DNA from: Clostridiales bacterium
GTDB taxonomy: Bacteria; Bacillota; Clostridia; Oscillospirales; Oscillospiraceae
NCBI GenBank assembly: GCA_003150355.1
Contig: QAMJ01000001.1
Coordinates: forward strand, 1-23,324
Direction of reading: 5' to 3'
DNA: 23,324 nt
Shown here: positions 1 through 8,784 of the stretch, in pieces
Numbering within the stretch: position 1 is the first letter of the stretch
Layout: each line of letters starts with the position of its first letter
Notes under the pieces: generated by a model
Database searches by the model: none
Seen by the model: the letters and a program-made list of their open reading frames with translations, nothing else
What the model was told of the DNA's origin: nothing
Program-made: the position numbers and the translations under genes

Positions 1-162
1 CAGGTTACGGGTTTCCGTGGGGAAACGAAGGAACTAAAAGACATGGAGGGCCGTATCCGTGGTGATATCTGGTATTTGGAGCACTGGAGCTTCGGTCTGG
101 ACCTTTACATCATGTACAGGACGGTGGCGAATGTCTTCCGTGGCGAGAAGAATGCCTATTAG
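1..162 (+). CDS. C-terminal end of an initiating undecaprenyl-phosphate sugar phosphotransferase (partial)
   Basis: Only the last 53 codons are present; the reading frame is open from base 1 and stops at TAG 160-162. The peptide contains MEGRIRGDIWYLEHWS and then LDLYIMYRT, the D-x-x-Y-I-x-x-W-S/L-D-x-x-I-x-x-x-T pattern found at the end of bacterial sugar transferases of the WcaJ/PglC type. These membrane enzymes move a sugar-1-phosphate from a nucleotide sugar to undecaprenyl phosphate, the first step of repeat-unit assembly. It probably primes the polymer made by the genes downstream, although an unrelated helicase and a terminator-like hairpin separate it from them. The substrate sugar cannot be read from this fragment. 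Family assignment is fairly firm; the exact subtype is not. Confidence 0.8.
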   Translation, partial: QVTGFRGETKELKDMEGRIRGDIWYLEHWSFGLDLYIMYRTVANVFRGEKNAY

Positions 163-330
163 TAAAACGGGCTGTTCTTAACGATCCTTCTCGATGAGGG
201 TCCTTAGTAATTTAGCAGTTAAAAAACTTTGTTTTTGCAGCCTGTTATTTCCGTCTGCCGGCCGGAAATGGAACATAGCCGGCACTAATGTTAGATCAGA
301 ACCCTTGTCCTTTGTGAAAAGTGCAGGGGG

Positions 331-366
331 AGCTCCGGGAACGAGAGCGCTTGTTCCCGGAGTTTT
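331..366 (+). terminator. Strong hairpin followed by a T-run (rho-independent terminator)
   Basis: A perfect 10-bp stem, CTCCGGGAAC at 333-342 and GTTCCCGGAG at 353-362, can be extended inward by G-T, A-T and G-C pairs and outward by two weak pairs. TTTT follows at 363-366. This is the classical shape of an intrinsic terminator and would end transcription of the sugar transferase operon. It lies only 14 bases before the preferred helicase start at 380, so it must sit in the helicase leader unless transcription of that gene begins inside it. An attenuator role is possible but nothing else supports it. Confidence 0.75.
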
Positions 367-379
367 AATCGAAAACTAT

Positions 380-2647
380 ATGGCAAAAATTGTATGTCTG
401 CATGACTATCAGGAAGATATTATACAGCGTCTCTCGGAGGAATGGCGGACGCGCTGCAGCGTGATGGTGCAGATGCCTACAGGCACCGGCAAGACCCATG
501 TATTGGCGGCGGTGGTAAGCAGTTTTCTCACTGATGGAAAGAGGACGGTCTGGATCGTCGCACACCGCAGGGAACTTGTGGAACAGATAGAAGAGACCGT
601 TGCAAAATACGGAACAAGTCTGACTGACGGGCGCATCAGGGTGATGTCCATACAATGGCTCACACGGCATTACAATGATGTGGTGGAAAAACCGGAATTG
701 GTCATCATCGACGAGGCGCATCATGCACAGGCAAGGACTTACCGAATGTTGTGGAGCAAGTTTCCGGAAGCGAAGTTTCTCGGACTTACCGCTACTCCCT
801 GCCGGATGGGACGTACCGGGTTCACGGACCTTTTCGACTCGCTGGTATGCTCATGGAGCGTGGCGGAGTTTATAAGGAAAGGGTGGCTGTCGTCATTTGA
901 TTATGTCTCGATACGTGCAAACAGCAGGGAGCAACGGTTGATAGACTCGCTGGAAAAACGCGGTGCCGACGGTGATTACCAGATAAGGGAGATGAATGAT
1001 GTACTGAATCGCCACACAAGCATCGAACGGTTATACCGGAGCGTTCTGGAGTATGCGGACGGGAAGAAGGGGATTGTTTATGCCGTCAGTATTGACCATG
1101 CGCGGAACATCGCGGCGTATTACAGTGGAAAAGGACTGGACGCCGCAGCCATAGACAGTCACACACCGACTGCTGAACGCGGACGGATGGTGGAGGATTT
1201 CAAAACAGGCAGAATAAAGGTACTGGTAAATGTGGACGTTTTCAGCGAGGGATTTGACTGCCCCGATGTGGAGTTCGTGCAGATGGCACGCCCGACACTC
1301 TCACTGGCCAAATATCTGCAACAGGCCGGGCGCGGACTGAGAAAATCAGTCGGCAAGGAGACATGTGTGCTGATAGATAATGTGGGGCTCTACCGTGTGT
1401 TCGGTCTGCCCACCATGGCATGGGACTGGGAGGCGATGTTCCACGGGGATATGGCAGGAAAGGGAATACGGACCGTTCGGTATGGAAACGGGACAAGTCC
1501 GGAAACTGTCACCGCGGAAGATTCATGTCAGGACTTCGGTATGGAAGTGATCGTTTCCCATGACAGCTTGCTTTCCGTTATAGCTTTGCAAAAAACTCCG
1601 AATCCCTGCAAGAGTCCGGAACTTAAAGCATGGCAGGACAGGGACAGTGGGCTATGGGGGCTGCGCAGGGGAAGAAAAAAGATGACGGACCCGGTATTCG
1701 TCACAGTCTTCGACATCCGGCATGACATGGCAGCGGTGAGGTTTGTGGACAAGAACTGCGGACTGGTAAACGCCTGCGGTGAGATCATAAGGAAGGAAGG
1801 GCATTGCCTGTCCATGAAATTCATGAGAAACAATTTCCTGACCGTGCAGAAACCGAACGGCAGGTCTGATTATATAGATCTTTACAACCTGCGATCATAC
1901 AGGGAAAAACCCGAGGTGAGGCGTTTCGGGGATGTGGAGATGTTGAAAGTCGGACGCATGTATTACAGCCGTACAAAAAATCTGTATGCAAGCAAACTGA
2001 ACCTGAGCGGCGGCTATATTTATAACTACAAGTATTATGTGGCAATTTTCGATTACAATGCTTCCGTCCGATGTTATATTGACGATCCGCATATGGTTGG
2101 TTTTCCATGGGGATATGCCTGTCTTCTCGGTGGCGACCATGACAGTTTCTATTGGATATACCGATGGCTGGCGGACGGCAGCATCATCGTGACGGACAGC
2201 GGAGGAAAATACTATCATGTGACAGAGGGTGGGGAAAAAAAATACATCGGATGTCACATCTCGGCAGAGGAGGGAGAGAGATGTTTGGCCGAGATGGAAC
2301 GACTGGTAAAACGTGCGAGGGAGATGCGGAATATGGCGGAATCCGAGAAATTGGAAAAGAGGCGGCTGCTTCTGGAGAAGTCGGGCGAGGCTGTCCCGTT
2401 CCGTTCAGGGATGAAATGGGGGCTGAAAGTCGGTGAGCGTATCACCATTCCTCCGATATACCGCAGTGTCAGGCCTCCCATAGGCAGGTATTGCGCCGTG
2501 GAGAAGAATTACAGCCAGTGGGGTGTCATTGCCATTGACGGCACAATGATGATCGAACCGCAATACTCTGATATAGAAATCAGCATGAAAGGTGATGTCA
2601 CAGGAACAAAGGTATCCGGAAACAAGGTATTAGTGAAACTGCCATAA
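380..2647 (+). CDS. DEAD/DEAH-box superfamily 2 helicase with C-terminal WG repeats
   Basis: A 755-residue protein from ATG 380. The frame is open from an ATG at 194, but residues 1-62 of that longer version run through the terminator hairpin and resemble no domain, whereas MAKIVCLHDYQ at 380 begins like the family. SF2 motifs are in order: Walker A GTGKT (about 35-39), AHRRELVEQ (61-69), DEAHH (111-115), LTATP (136-140), a motif V-like SEGFDCPDV (289-297) and motif VI QQAGRGLR (314-321). A long middle region of unknown role follows. The last 90 residues hold two WG-type repeats (KWGLKVG and QWGVIAIDG, each followed by an IPP-x-Y or IEPQY strand). It should be an ATP-driven nucleic-acid translocase. 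No polysaccharide role is evident, so it is probably a passenger or defence-type gene beside the locus. Helicase call firm, biological role unknown. Confidence 0.88.
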   Translation: MAKIVCLHDYQEDIIQRLSEEWRTRCSVMVQMPTGTGKTHVLAAVVSSFLTDGKRTVWIVAHRRELVEQIEETVAKYGTSLTDGRIRVMSIQWLTRHYNDVVEKPELVIIDEAHHAQARTYRMLWSKFPEAKFLGLTATPCRMGRTGFTDLFDSLVCSWSVAEFIRKGWLSSFDYVSIRANSREQRLIDSLEKRGADGDYQIREMNDVLNRHTSIERLYRSVLEYADGKKGIVYAVSIDHARNIAAYYSGKGLDAAAIDSHTPTAERGRMVEDFKTGRIKVLVNVDVFSEGFDCPDVEFVQMARPTLSLAKYLQQAGRGLRKSVGKETCVLIDNVGLYRVFGLPTMAWDWEAMFHGDMAGKGIRTVRYGNGTSPETVTAEDSCQDFGMEVIVSHDSLLSVIALQKTPNPCKSPELKAWQDRDSGLWGLRRGRKKMTDPVFVTVFDIRHDMAAVRFVDKNCGLVNACGEIIRKEGHCLSMKFMRNNFLTVQKPNGRSDYIDLYNLRSYREKPEVRRFGDVEMLKVGRMYYSRTKNLYASKLNLSGGYIYNYKYYVAIFDYNASVRCYIDDPHMVGFPWGYACLLGGDHDSFYWIYRWLADGSIIVTDSGGKYYHVTEGGEKKYIGCHISAEEGERCLAEMERLVKRAREMRNMAESEKLEKRRLLLEKSGEAVPFRSGMKWGLKVGERITIPPIYRSVRPPIGRYCAVEKNYSQWGVIAIDGTMMIEPQYSDIEISMKGDVTGTKVSGNKVLVKLP

Positions 2648-2673
2648 AGGGTGGTCCGCCAGTCCCGTTTGTA

Positions 2674-2704
2674 AATTTGTCATTTTGAACAGTCCCGACA
2701 AATT
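2674..2704 (+). other. AT-rich hairpin after the helicase gene
   Basis: AATTTGTC at 2674-2681 and GACAAATT at 2697-2704 form a perfect 8-bp inverted repeat around a 15-base loop, 27 bases after the helicase stop. No T-run follows, so it is a poor intrinsic terminator. The sequence TAAATTTG at 2672-2679 also fits the Bacteroides -7 element TAnnTTTG, but I see no TTTG at the right distance upstream. Either reading is weak. Confidence 0.3.
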
Positions 2705-2904
2705 CGCTGTAAACGCCCGGTTTCACACAACGAATAAAAAATTATAGTGAATCATAATCAGTAAAAATGGTCATATGCTTAATAACATACTCCTGTCCCA
2801 AACCATCGGCAATTGTTCAGAGAGACGGAATAAAACTCGTGGAAAGGGCATCGGGATATTTGAATGGGGTAGCAATGCCGGTGAATGGATTATTAATCTA
2901 AATA

Positions 2905-3012
2905 ATGAATATGTATCGAATGATGAGAAAGACATTTTCAGAACTGCTTTTCTACAAATTCTGGTCATTTGCAGCAGCCGTGGTCACAGTCTTTATAGTT
3001 TCCGACAATTAA
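2905..3012 (+). CDS. Possible small single-span membrane protein (35 aa)
   Basis: A short ORF starting MNMYRMMRKTF, with a basic N-terminus followed by one hydrophobic stretch (about residues 15-33, including FWSFAAAVVTVFIV) and a stop straight after it. That is the shape of a single-pass membrane peptide, or of the first segment of a decayed membrane protein. It lies alone between the helicase and the dehydrogenase, eight bases ahead of another small ORF. An overlapping longer ORF (2775-3023) in another frame has no recognisable features. I do not recognise a family, so coding status is uncertain. Confidence 0.3.
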   Translation: MNMYRMMRKTFSELLFYKFWSFAAAVVTVFIVSDN

Positions 3013-3019
3013 AGAATAT

Positions 3020-3199
3020 ATGAAAGGCAGTTCTGAAATAGAAGTAGCGGTAGACGGTTATATTGTAAACAAGACCTTTATTATGTCATTCCCAGTTTCT
3101 TTCATTAATACGGGAAAAACGGCCTTTTATGGTTTCTCAATGCGAGTTCATGAGAGGATGCTTATAGTAAAAGACGGAAGAGTACAATTGCTTACATGA
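3020..3199 (+). CDS. Small hypothetical protein (59 aa)
   Basis: A 59-residue ORF from ATG 3020 to TGA 3197-3199. Its mix of residues is plausible for a small folded beta-rich protein (EIEVAVDGYIV, then AFYGFSMRVHERMLIVKDG). It ends 22 bases before the UDP-glucose dehydrogenase, so it could be the leader gene of that operon. No family is recognised and no signal peptide is seen. It could instead be the remnant of a longer gene whose start was lost, perhaps together with the membrane ORF just upstream in another frame. Confidence 0.35.
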   Translation: MKGSSEIEVAVDGYIVNKTFIMSFPVSFINTGKTAFYGFSMRVHERMLIVKDGRVQLLT

Positions 3200-3221
3200 A
3201 AAGACAAATAAAATAATAATC

Positions 3222-4472
3222 ATGGATAAGAATATAAAAATAGCCGTAGCCGGAACCGGTTACGTAGGACTTTCCATTGCCACACTGCTGGCACAACATC
3301 ATCAAGTGACGGCTGTTGATGTGATTCCTGAAAAGGTAGAACTGATAAATCGGTGTAAATCGCCCATACAGGACGAATACATTGAGAAGTATCTTACTGA
3401 AAAAGAATTGAACCTGACTGCCACCTTAGATGGAGCGAAAGCATATGCCGACGCAGACTTTGTGGTCATTGCCGCCCCGACAAACTACGACCCGGTGAAG
3501 AACTACTTCGACACAAGCCACGTGGAGGAAGTGATAGAGCTGGTGAAGAGCGTGAACCCGAATGCCATCATGGTGATTAAAAGTACCATTCCTGTGGGCT
3601 ACACGGAAAGTGTGCGCAGGAAATTAGACACGGAGAACGTCATCTTCTCCCCGGAATTCCTGCGCGAGAGCAAGGCGTTGTACGACAACCTCTATCCCAG
3701 TCGCATCATCGTGGGCCGTCCCGAAGACGACGCACGCCTTGACGAAGCCGCCCGTACCTTTGCGGCCTTACTACAGGAAGGGGCGATAAAGGAGAACATC
3801 GACACCCTCTTCATGGGCCTGACGGAAGCGGAGGCGGTGAAACTCTTCGCCAACACCTACCTCGCCCTGCGCGTCAGCTACTTCAACGAGCTTGACACCT
3901 ATGCCGAAATGAAGGGCCTGGACACGAAAGCCATCATTGACGGCGTAAGCCTCGATCCACGAATCGGCACGCACTACAACAACCCGAGCTTCGGCTATGG
4001 CGGCTATTGCCTGCCCAAAGACACCAAGCAGCTGTTGGCAAACTACGCCGATGTGCCCGAAAACCTGATTCAGGCAATCGTGGAAAGTAATCGCACGCGG
4101 AAGGACTTCATTGCCGACCGTGTGCTGACCAAGGCCGGATATTACAACTATTACAACCGGGGTGACTTCAACCCGGCGGAGGAAAGGAAGTGTGTTGTCG
4201 GTGTCTACCGCCTTACGATGAAGTCTAATTCGGACAACTTCCGCCAGTCCTCCATTCAGGGCGTGATGAAACGCATCAAGGCCAAGGGGGCGGAAGTTAT
4301 CATTTATGAGCCTACGCTTGAAGATAGTAGCACGTTTTTCGGTAGCAAGGTGGTAAATGATTTGGAGTTCTTTAAAATGCAGAGTCATGCGATTATTGCC
4401 AACCGATATGATAGTTGCTTGGATGATGTGCAAGCAAAAGTTTATACTCGCGACATATTCCAAAGAGACTGA
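3222..4472 (+). CDS. ugd: UDP-glucose 6-dehydrogenase (short form)
   Basis: A 416-residue cytoplasmic NAD-dependent dehydrogenase that oxidises UDP-glucose twice to UDP-glucuronic acid. The N-terminal Rossmann motif GTGYVGLS is at residues 11-18, SPEFLRES at 143-150, and the catalytic cysteine is Cys263 in FGYGGYCLPKDTKQ. The C-terminal UDP-binding domain is present, so the length is normal for the short bacterial Ugd type. It opens the polysaccharide block, 58 bases ahead of the flippase, and should supply the uronic acid that makes the polymer acidic. The window has a second, only distantly similar dehydrogenase (17287-18660), so the two probably make different uronic acids. UDP-glucose as substrate is inferred from family resemblance; another UDP-hexose is possible. 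Confidence 0.9.
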   Translation: MDKNIKIAVAGTGYVGLSIATLLAQHHQVTAVDVIPEKVELINRCKSPIQDEYIEKYLTEKELNLTATLDGAKAYADADFVVIAAPTNYDPVKNYFDTSHVEEVIELVKSVNPNAIMVIKSTIPVGYTESVRRKLDTENVIFSPEFLRESKALYDNLYPSRIIVGRPEDDARLDEAARTFAALLQEGAIKENIDTLFMGLTEAEAVKLFANTYLALRVSYFNELDTYAEMKGLDTKAIIDGVSLDPRIGTHYNNPSFGYGGYCLPKDTKQLLANYADVPENLIQAIVESNRTRKDFIADRVLTKAGYYNYYNRGDFNPAEERKCVVGVYRLTMKSNSDNFRQSSIQGVMKRIKAKGAEVIIYEPTLEDSSTFFGSKVVNDLEFFKMQSHAIIANRYDSCLDDVQAKVYTRDIFQRD

Positions 4473-4530
4473 AAAATTCTCACCGCACGCAGCAAGACTC
4501 GGCCTTAGCGATATTTCATTGTAATACTTC

Positions 4531-6066
4531 ATGGCTTCTGGTGACTCATCCAATAAGCGGATTGCCAAGAACACGCTACTGCTCTATTTTCGTATGGTAT
4601 TGATTATCATTGTCGGTTTGTATACAAGCCGGGTGGTACTCAATACCTTGGGCGTAAGTGATTATGGAATTTATAATGTTGTGGGAGGCATTGTCTCGAT
4701 GCTTGCCTTTCTTAATTCCGCCATGGTCGCGGCTTCGCAGCGTTTCATTTCATTCGAGTTAGGGACAGACGATTCAGAGAGATTGAAGAAAGTATTCTGC
4801 ACTTCTGTCTCGATTCATATCGTATTGGCTCTTATCATATTCCTGATAGCTGAAACACTCGGACTGTGGTTTGTGAATACCCACCTGAACATTCCTGCTG
4901 AAAGGATGGGGGCGGCCAACTGGGTATATCAGTGTTCCATTCTGACCCTGATGCTGACAGTGGTAAGCGTACCGTACAATTCGTGCATTGTTGCCCACGA
5001 GCACATGAAGGCGTTTGCATACGTCAGCATCCTTGAAGCTGTCCTGAAACTTCTGGTGGTTTACTTGCTATTGGTAGGTGCTGTAGACAAGTTGGTTTTA
5101 TATGCTATCTTGGTAGCTGCTGTAGCTTTCGTCATCCGAATCATTTACGGCATCTATTGCAAACGGCATTTCGAGGAATGCACCTATCGATTTGTTCTGG
5201 ACAGGAAGCTGTTTAAAGAGATGTTTGCTTTTGCAGGCTGGAGTATCATTGGAAATCTGGGGTTTTCTATGAAAGATCAAGGGTCGAATATCATATTGAA
5301 CCTGTTTTTCGGCACAGCGGTCAATGCCGCACGCGGAATTGCCATGCAAGTCAATGGCATTATCAGCAATTTTTCCAACAACTTCACCATGGCCTTGAAT
5401 CCCCAAATCACCAAGCAATATGCGGCAGGTGGCACCAAGGCCTCGATGGAGTTGGTTTACCTGGGATGCAGGTTCTCTTTTTTCTTACTACTTATGATAG
5501 TAATCCCTGTTTTCATCAACATGGATTACCTGTTGCGATTATGGCTGAAAACGGTTCCTCAATATACACCCCAATTCCTGATGCTTGCATTGATTGCTGC
5601 TTTGGTGAATGTCATGGCATCTCCTGTTGTGACTGCGTTGCAGGCTACAGGGAACATAAAAGTATTTCAGATTGTCATTTGTGTCATCATGTTATGCGAA
5701 CTGCCGTTGGCGTATCTCATTTTAGCCTGCGGAGGAAGCCCTTACCAGGCAATGTACCCGGCTGTACTGGTCAGTTTTATCGGTCTGTTTGCACGATTCC
5801 TGATACTAAAGAAACTTATACCGACATACAGATTGAGATTTTTCACCTTTTCCATTGTCCTGAAAAATCTGTTCATAGCGGCTGTCTGCCTTGTGACAGC
5901 CTCCTACATAAAATCCATGTTTGATATAAGTTTCCTGTCATTTGTCATAACTTCCCTGATTGCCTGTTCAAGCACGGGATTGATTATCTATCTGGTGGGC
6001 ATCACAAATCAAGAACGGTGGGCTATAAATAAAAGGATTAAAAACAGAATATTGAAAATAAGGTGA
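4531..6066 (+). CDS. wzx: Wzx-type polysaccharide repeat-unit flippase
   Basis: A 511-residue polytopic membrane protein with about a dozen to fourteen hydrophobic segments and no signal peptide. The N-terminus (KRIAKNTLLLYFRMVLIII, then SRVVLNTLGVSDYGIYNVVGG) is that of MOP-superfamily polysaccharide exporters common in Bacteroidales. It would turn undecaprenyl-linked repeat units from the cytoplasmic to the periplasmic face of the inner membrane for the polymerase. The start at 4531 fits the family N-terminus well. It lies 58 bases after ugd and is followed by a 377-base gap before the polymerase. The membrane topology is inferred by eye. Confidence 0.9.
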   Translation: MASGDSSNKRIAKNTLLLYFRMVLIIIVGLYTSRVVLNTLGVSDYGIYNVVGGIVSMLAFLNSAMVAASQRFISFELGTDDSERLKKVFCTSVSIHIVLALIIFLIAETLGLWFVNTHLNIPAERMGAANWVYQCSILTLMLTVVSVPYNSCIVAHEHMKAFAYVSILEAVLKLLVVYLLLVGAVDKLVLYAILVAAVAFVIRIIYGIYCKRHFEECTYRFVLDRKLFKEMFAFAGWSIIGNLGFSMKDQGSNIILNLFFGTAVNAARGIAMQVNGIISNFSNNFTMALNPQITKQYAAGGTKASMELVYLGCRFSFFLLLMIVIPVFINMDYLLRLWLKTVPQYTPQFLMLALIAALVNVMASPVVTALQATGNIKVFQIVICVIMLCELPLAYLILACGGSPYQAMYPAVLVSFIGLFARFLILKKLIPTYRLRFFTFSIVLKNLFIAAVCLVTASYIKSMFDISFLSFVITSLIACSSTGLIIYLVGITNQERWAINKRIKNRILKIR

Positions 6067-6443
6067 ATAAAGGAATCGTATCACGTAGAGAGAGTTCATA
6101 GGGGTTGATTAGCGTCATCGCCCAATTTTTCATGGCGTTATACTATTTGTTTCTGTTCTTTCTTTATTTAGCTTTTATAACCAACGCTGGTTATATATTT
6201 GATACATTCGCACCCTTTTATCTTGCATTATATCGGAAAATTGATACTTTGGATGGAATAGGCTGCTATTAATTATGGCGTTCTGACGTAGGTGTTGGTT
6301 GTGTATACATTAGTGGTTATGCCGGCATGCATAGTGATTGATAAAATACTAATACCTATTTGGAGTGTGATAGACAAACTGGCATCTACTATATAAATTG
6401 CTTGATAATAGCTATTTGTTCAATTAATGTAAAACTATATATA
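6067..6443. other. Gap between flippase and polymerase with a hairpin and a 46-codon ORF
   Basis: No clear gene is present. An ORF at 6132-6272 (46 codons) encodes a hydrophobic N-terminus, MALYYLFLFFLYLAFI, then YIFDTFAPFYLALYRKIDTLDG, and could be a stub of a lost membrane protein. Inside it a perfect 8-bp stem (TATAACCA 6176-6183, TGGTTATA 6188-6195) encloses the loop ACGC; there is no T-run, so termination is doubtful. The rest becomes steadily more AT-rich toward the polymerase and may hold its promoter, but I find no convincing TAnnTTTG/TTTG pair. Confidence 0.4.
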
Positions 6444-7616
6444 ATGTCTGATATTATAACTACGTATATACTAATCAATGGATTCTGTTTCTTTGTATTT
6501 CTTTTTTATGGTAAAATATTAGCAAAGAAAGGGACTTTTAAAGAATATTATTTGGCATCCATATTCCCTATTTTAACTTATGCACTAACTTACGGGTTAC
6601 GATTCGGTCGTGATATAGATTGGAATTTATATTATTTCCGGTATAAAGCTTTAGGAGAAAGCTTACATAATGAAGATTATGAGTTCTTGTTCTCTATGTT
6701 ATGCCATTTATTCTACAATATAGGCATACCATATTATATGTTCATATTTCTTCAATGTGCTTTTTTGATGTTTACAATACTTGTTTTTCTTAGAAATTTC
6801 AGGCAATATTTGCCTTTTATACTGCCACTGCTATTGCCTCTAATTTCTACAAATGATTGTTACATACGATGGTGGTTTGCATTTAGTTTTTTTATTTTAT
6901 CACTCAATTCATATTTACATAAAAATAATGCGTGGGCATTATTATGGTTTCTATGTGCCTTTTTTATACATTTTGGTATAATTGTTTTAGCACCTATAAT
7001 AGTGTTTGCACCTTTTATAAATAGAAGGACGATTCCACCTATAATAGCAATTGTTTTAATGTTTGCAACATCTTTTATACTCAGTTTGTCTTCATTTACT
7101 CTTTTGATAAATTTAAGTTCTCAATTTTTAGGCTTGGGTTTAGTTGGCAGTGGAGAGAAAGCAGACATATATCTTAATTCAACCCAAGATTTAATAAATG
7201 GAGACTTTGGACGTTTAGGATTTTATGAGCGCTCAATCATGAATAAGATTAGACCATTGATTGCCTTTATCCCTACTGTATATTTTATGCGGAGTTACAT
7301 TGATAAAATAAAGTATGGTATATTCTTTTATAACCTATTTGTAATAGGTGCTATTCTGAGACCAATTTGTTTAGTGGAAATTTTAGATAGATATGCGTCT
7401 TCTTTTGCGTTTTTTTCTTGTGTTGTCTGTGGTGTTTACTTTTATCAAGCATACAAAAATAGGAATATTCAACCACTGTTGTATTTTATTATTGCTATGT
7501 TAGGCTTGTTTGTTTCTGTTTGGCCAGCTCTTAGTTTGTTATGGAAAACAGAAAATGTTTTTGACATGATGTTTATATGGGATGCTGGAGGTAGAAACTA
7601 TTTACCCATTAGGTAA
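6444..7616 (+). CDS. wzy: EpsG/Wzy-like polysaccharide polymerase
   Basis: A 390-residue integral membrane protein starting at ATG 6444 (MSDIITTYILING). The frame is open from an ATG at 6360, but those 28 extra codons look non-coding. It has ten or more hydrophobic segments, with the polar LRFGRDIDWNLYYFRYK region after the second span and the RWWFAFSFFILSL stretch mid-protein, both typical of EpsG-family proteins. In a locus with Wzx this is the expected polymerase, joining lipid-linked repeat units at the periplasmic face. Base composition is strongly AT-rich compared with ugd and wzx, which suggests the polymerase and following glycosyltransferases came in as a cassette. Polymerases diverge widely, so linkage specificity cannot be read. 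Confidence 0.82.
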   Translation: MSDIITTYILINGFCFFVFLFYGKILAKKGTFKEYYLASIFPILTYALTYGLRFGRDIDWNLYYFRYKALGESLHNEDYEFLFSMLCHLFYNIGIPYYMFIFLQCAFLMFTILVFLRNFRQYLPFILPLLLPLISTNDCYIRWWFAFSFFILSLNSYLHKNNAWALLWFLCAFFIHFGIIVLAPIIVFAPFINRRTIPPIIAIVLMFATSFILSLSSFTLLINLSSQFLGLGLVGSGEKADIYLNSTQDLINGDFGRLGFYERSIMNKIRPLIAFIPTVYFMRSYIDKIKYGIFFYNLFVIGAILRPICLVEILDRYASSFAFFSCVVCGVYFYQAYKNRNIQPLLYFIIAMLGLFVSVWPALSLLWKTENVFDMMFIWDAGGRNYLPIR

Positions 7617-7621
7617 TTTAT

Positions 7622-7651
7622 GATTTTCCCTGATTGTAAGACGGAAAAATC
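7622..7651 (+). other. Weak AT-rich hairpin after wzy
   Basis: GATTTTCC at 7622-7629 can pair with GGAAAAATC at 7643-7651 if one A is bulged. It sits directly after the wzy stop in a 107-base gap before the next gene. The stem is short and no T-run follows, so it may be only a partial terminator or an mRNA-end stabiliser. It is listed because it is the only structure in this gap. Confidence 0.2.
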
Positions 7652-7723
7652 AAAACAAATTATTTGAATAGCAGTTGAAGGCTCTGAAGATTTCGGATGA
7701 ATACGTAACAAATATATTTTCTA

Positions 7724-8761
7724 ATGAATGCATTTAATTACAGTATAATTATACCCCATAAAAATGCTCCTAATTTGTTGCAACGCTGTTTGGATTCAAT
7801 TCCCCAAAGAAGTGATTTGCAAATTATTGTTGTAGATGACAATAGTGATGAATCTGAAGTCGATTTTGGAAACTTTCCTGGATGTAATCGGGCGAATGTT
7901 GAATTATACTTTACTAAAGAAGGAGGTGGAGCTGGTTATGCTAGAAATGTAGGATTGTCTCATGCCTGCGGAACGTGGTTGTTATTTGCGGATGCAGATG
8001 ATTATTTTAATTATTGCATTAATGATATTCTTGATGAATATGCGGCTGTAGATGCGGATTTGATTTTTTTTAATGCAAATAGTGTAGACAGTCAGACCTA
8101 TGTGCAGCAATCCAAATCAAAACACTTAAACCAATACATCAGTTTATGGAATTCAGATTCTCATGTCGCTGAATTGTATTTAAGATATATCTTTGGTGAA
8201 CCTTGGTGTAAAATGGTACGCAGGAATTTGTTAACCAATAATGGTATATTATTTGATGAAACACGTGTCCACAATGATACGAAATTTTCTTATTTGGTTG
8301 GGTATTATGCTAAAAAAATTCAAGTAGATTCAAGGGCATTATATACTTACACTGTAAGAAGTGGCTCTATCAGTGCATTGCCTAATCAGAAATGGAAATT
8401 TTATGTGAGAATAGATGTGTTTGGTCAGAAAGATTTATTTTTTTTTAATCACGATGTACCCATACATGACGACAGACACTTTAAGGCATTGTATTCGTTT
8501 TTACGAGTGAAAGACTTTGAAGGATTTAAGTGTGCTTATCATAAACTTGTAGAAATGGGATTTGATAAACGCTATATAGATAAAAGTTTGGCTTTATGTC
8601 TTGCTAAAAATTCAGTTTTATCCCTTACGTATTGTATATGCTTTGTCCCATTGCTATCTGTTAAATTATACGCTTTATTCTATCTGTTTTTTTATTCTAT
8701 ACCCCAGTATATAAAGTTGCATGTATTGGGATTACATAATAAAAATATAGAGTGTAGATAG
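7724..8761 (+). CDS. Family 2 glycosyltransferase
   Basis: A 345-residue GT-A-fold enzyme. The N-terminus has YSIIIPHKN (6-14), IIVVDDNSD (34-42), GAGYARNVGL (69-78) and the metal/nucleotide-binding FADADDYF (88-95), all in the order expected for GT2. The last 60 residues carry a hydrophobic stretch (LSLTYCICFVPLLSVKLYA) that probably anchors it to the inner membrane, where it would add one sugar to the lipid-linked repeat unit. It is 23 bases ahead of a GT4 and shares the AT-rich composition of wzy. It has long T-runs (T8 near 8064 and T9 near 8448), in frame here. Donor and acceptor sugars are unknown. Confidence 0.88.
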   Translation: MNAFNYSIIIPHKNAPNLLQRCLDSIPQRSDLQIIVVDDNSDESEVDFGNFPGCNRANVELYFTKEGGGAGYARNVGLSHACGTWLLFADADDYFNYCINDILDEYAAVDADLIFFNANSVDSQTYVQQSKSKHLNQYISLWNSDSHVAELYLRYIFGEPWCKMVRRNLLTNNGILFDETRVHNDTKFSYLVGYYAKKIQVDSRALYTYTVRSGSISALPNQKWKFYVRIDVFGQKDLFFFNHDVPIHDDRHFKALYSFLRVKDFEGFKCAYHKLVEMGFDKRYIDKSLALCLAKNSVLSLTYCICFVPLLSVKLYALFYLFFYSIPQYIKLHVLGLHNKNIECR

Positions 8762-8784
8762 TTTATATACTTTAAAAACTGATT

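Noticed and set aside
194..379. N-terminal extension of the helicase ORF
   Set aside because: The 62 extra codons cross the terminator hairpin and have no domain or family resemblance; MAKIVCLHDYQ at 380 is the natural start.
2775..3023. 82-codon ORF before the dehydrogenase
   Set aside because: No recognisable features; overlaps two small ORFs that look more protein-like, and its composition gives no support.
3771..4574. 267-codon reverse-strand ORF opposite the dehydrogenase
   Set aside because: It is a shadow of ugd, produced by its codon bias; no domain is visible in the translation.
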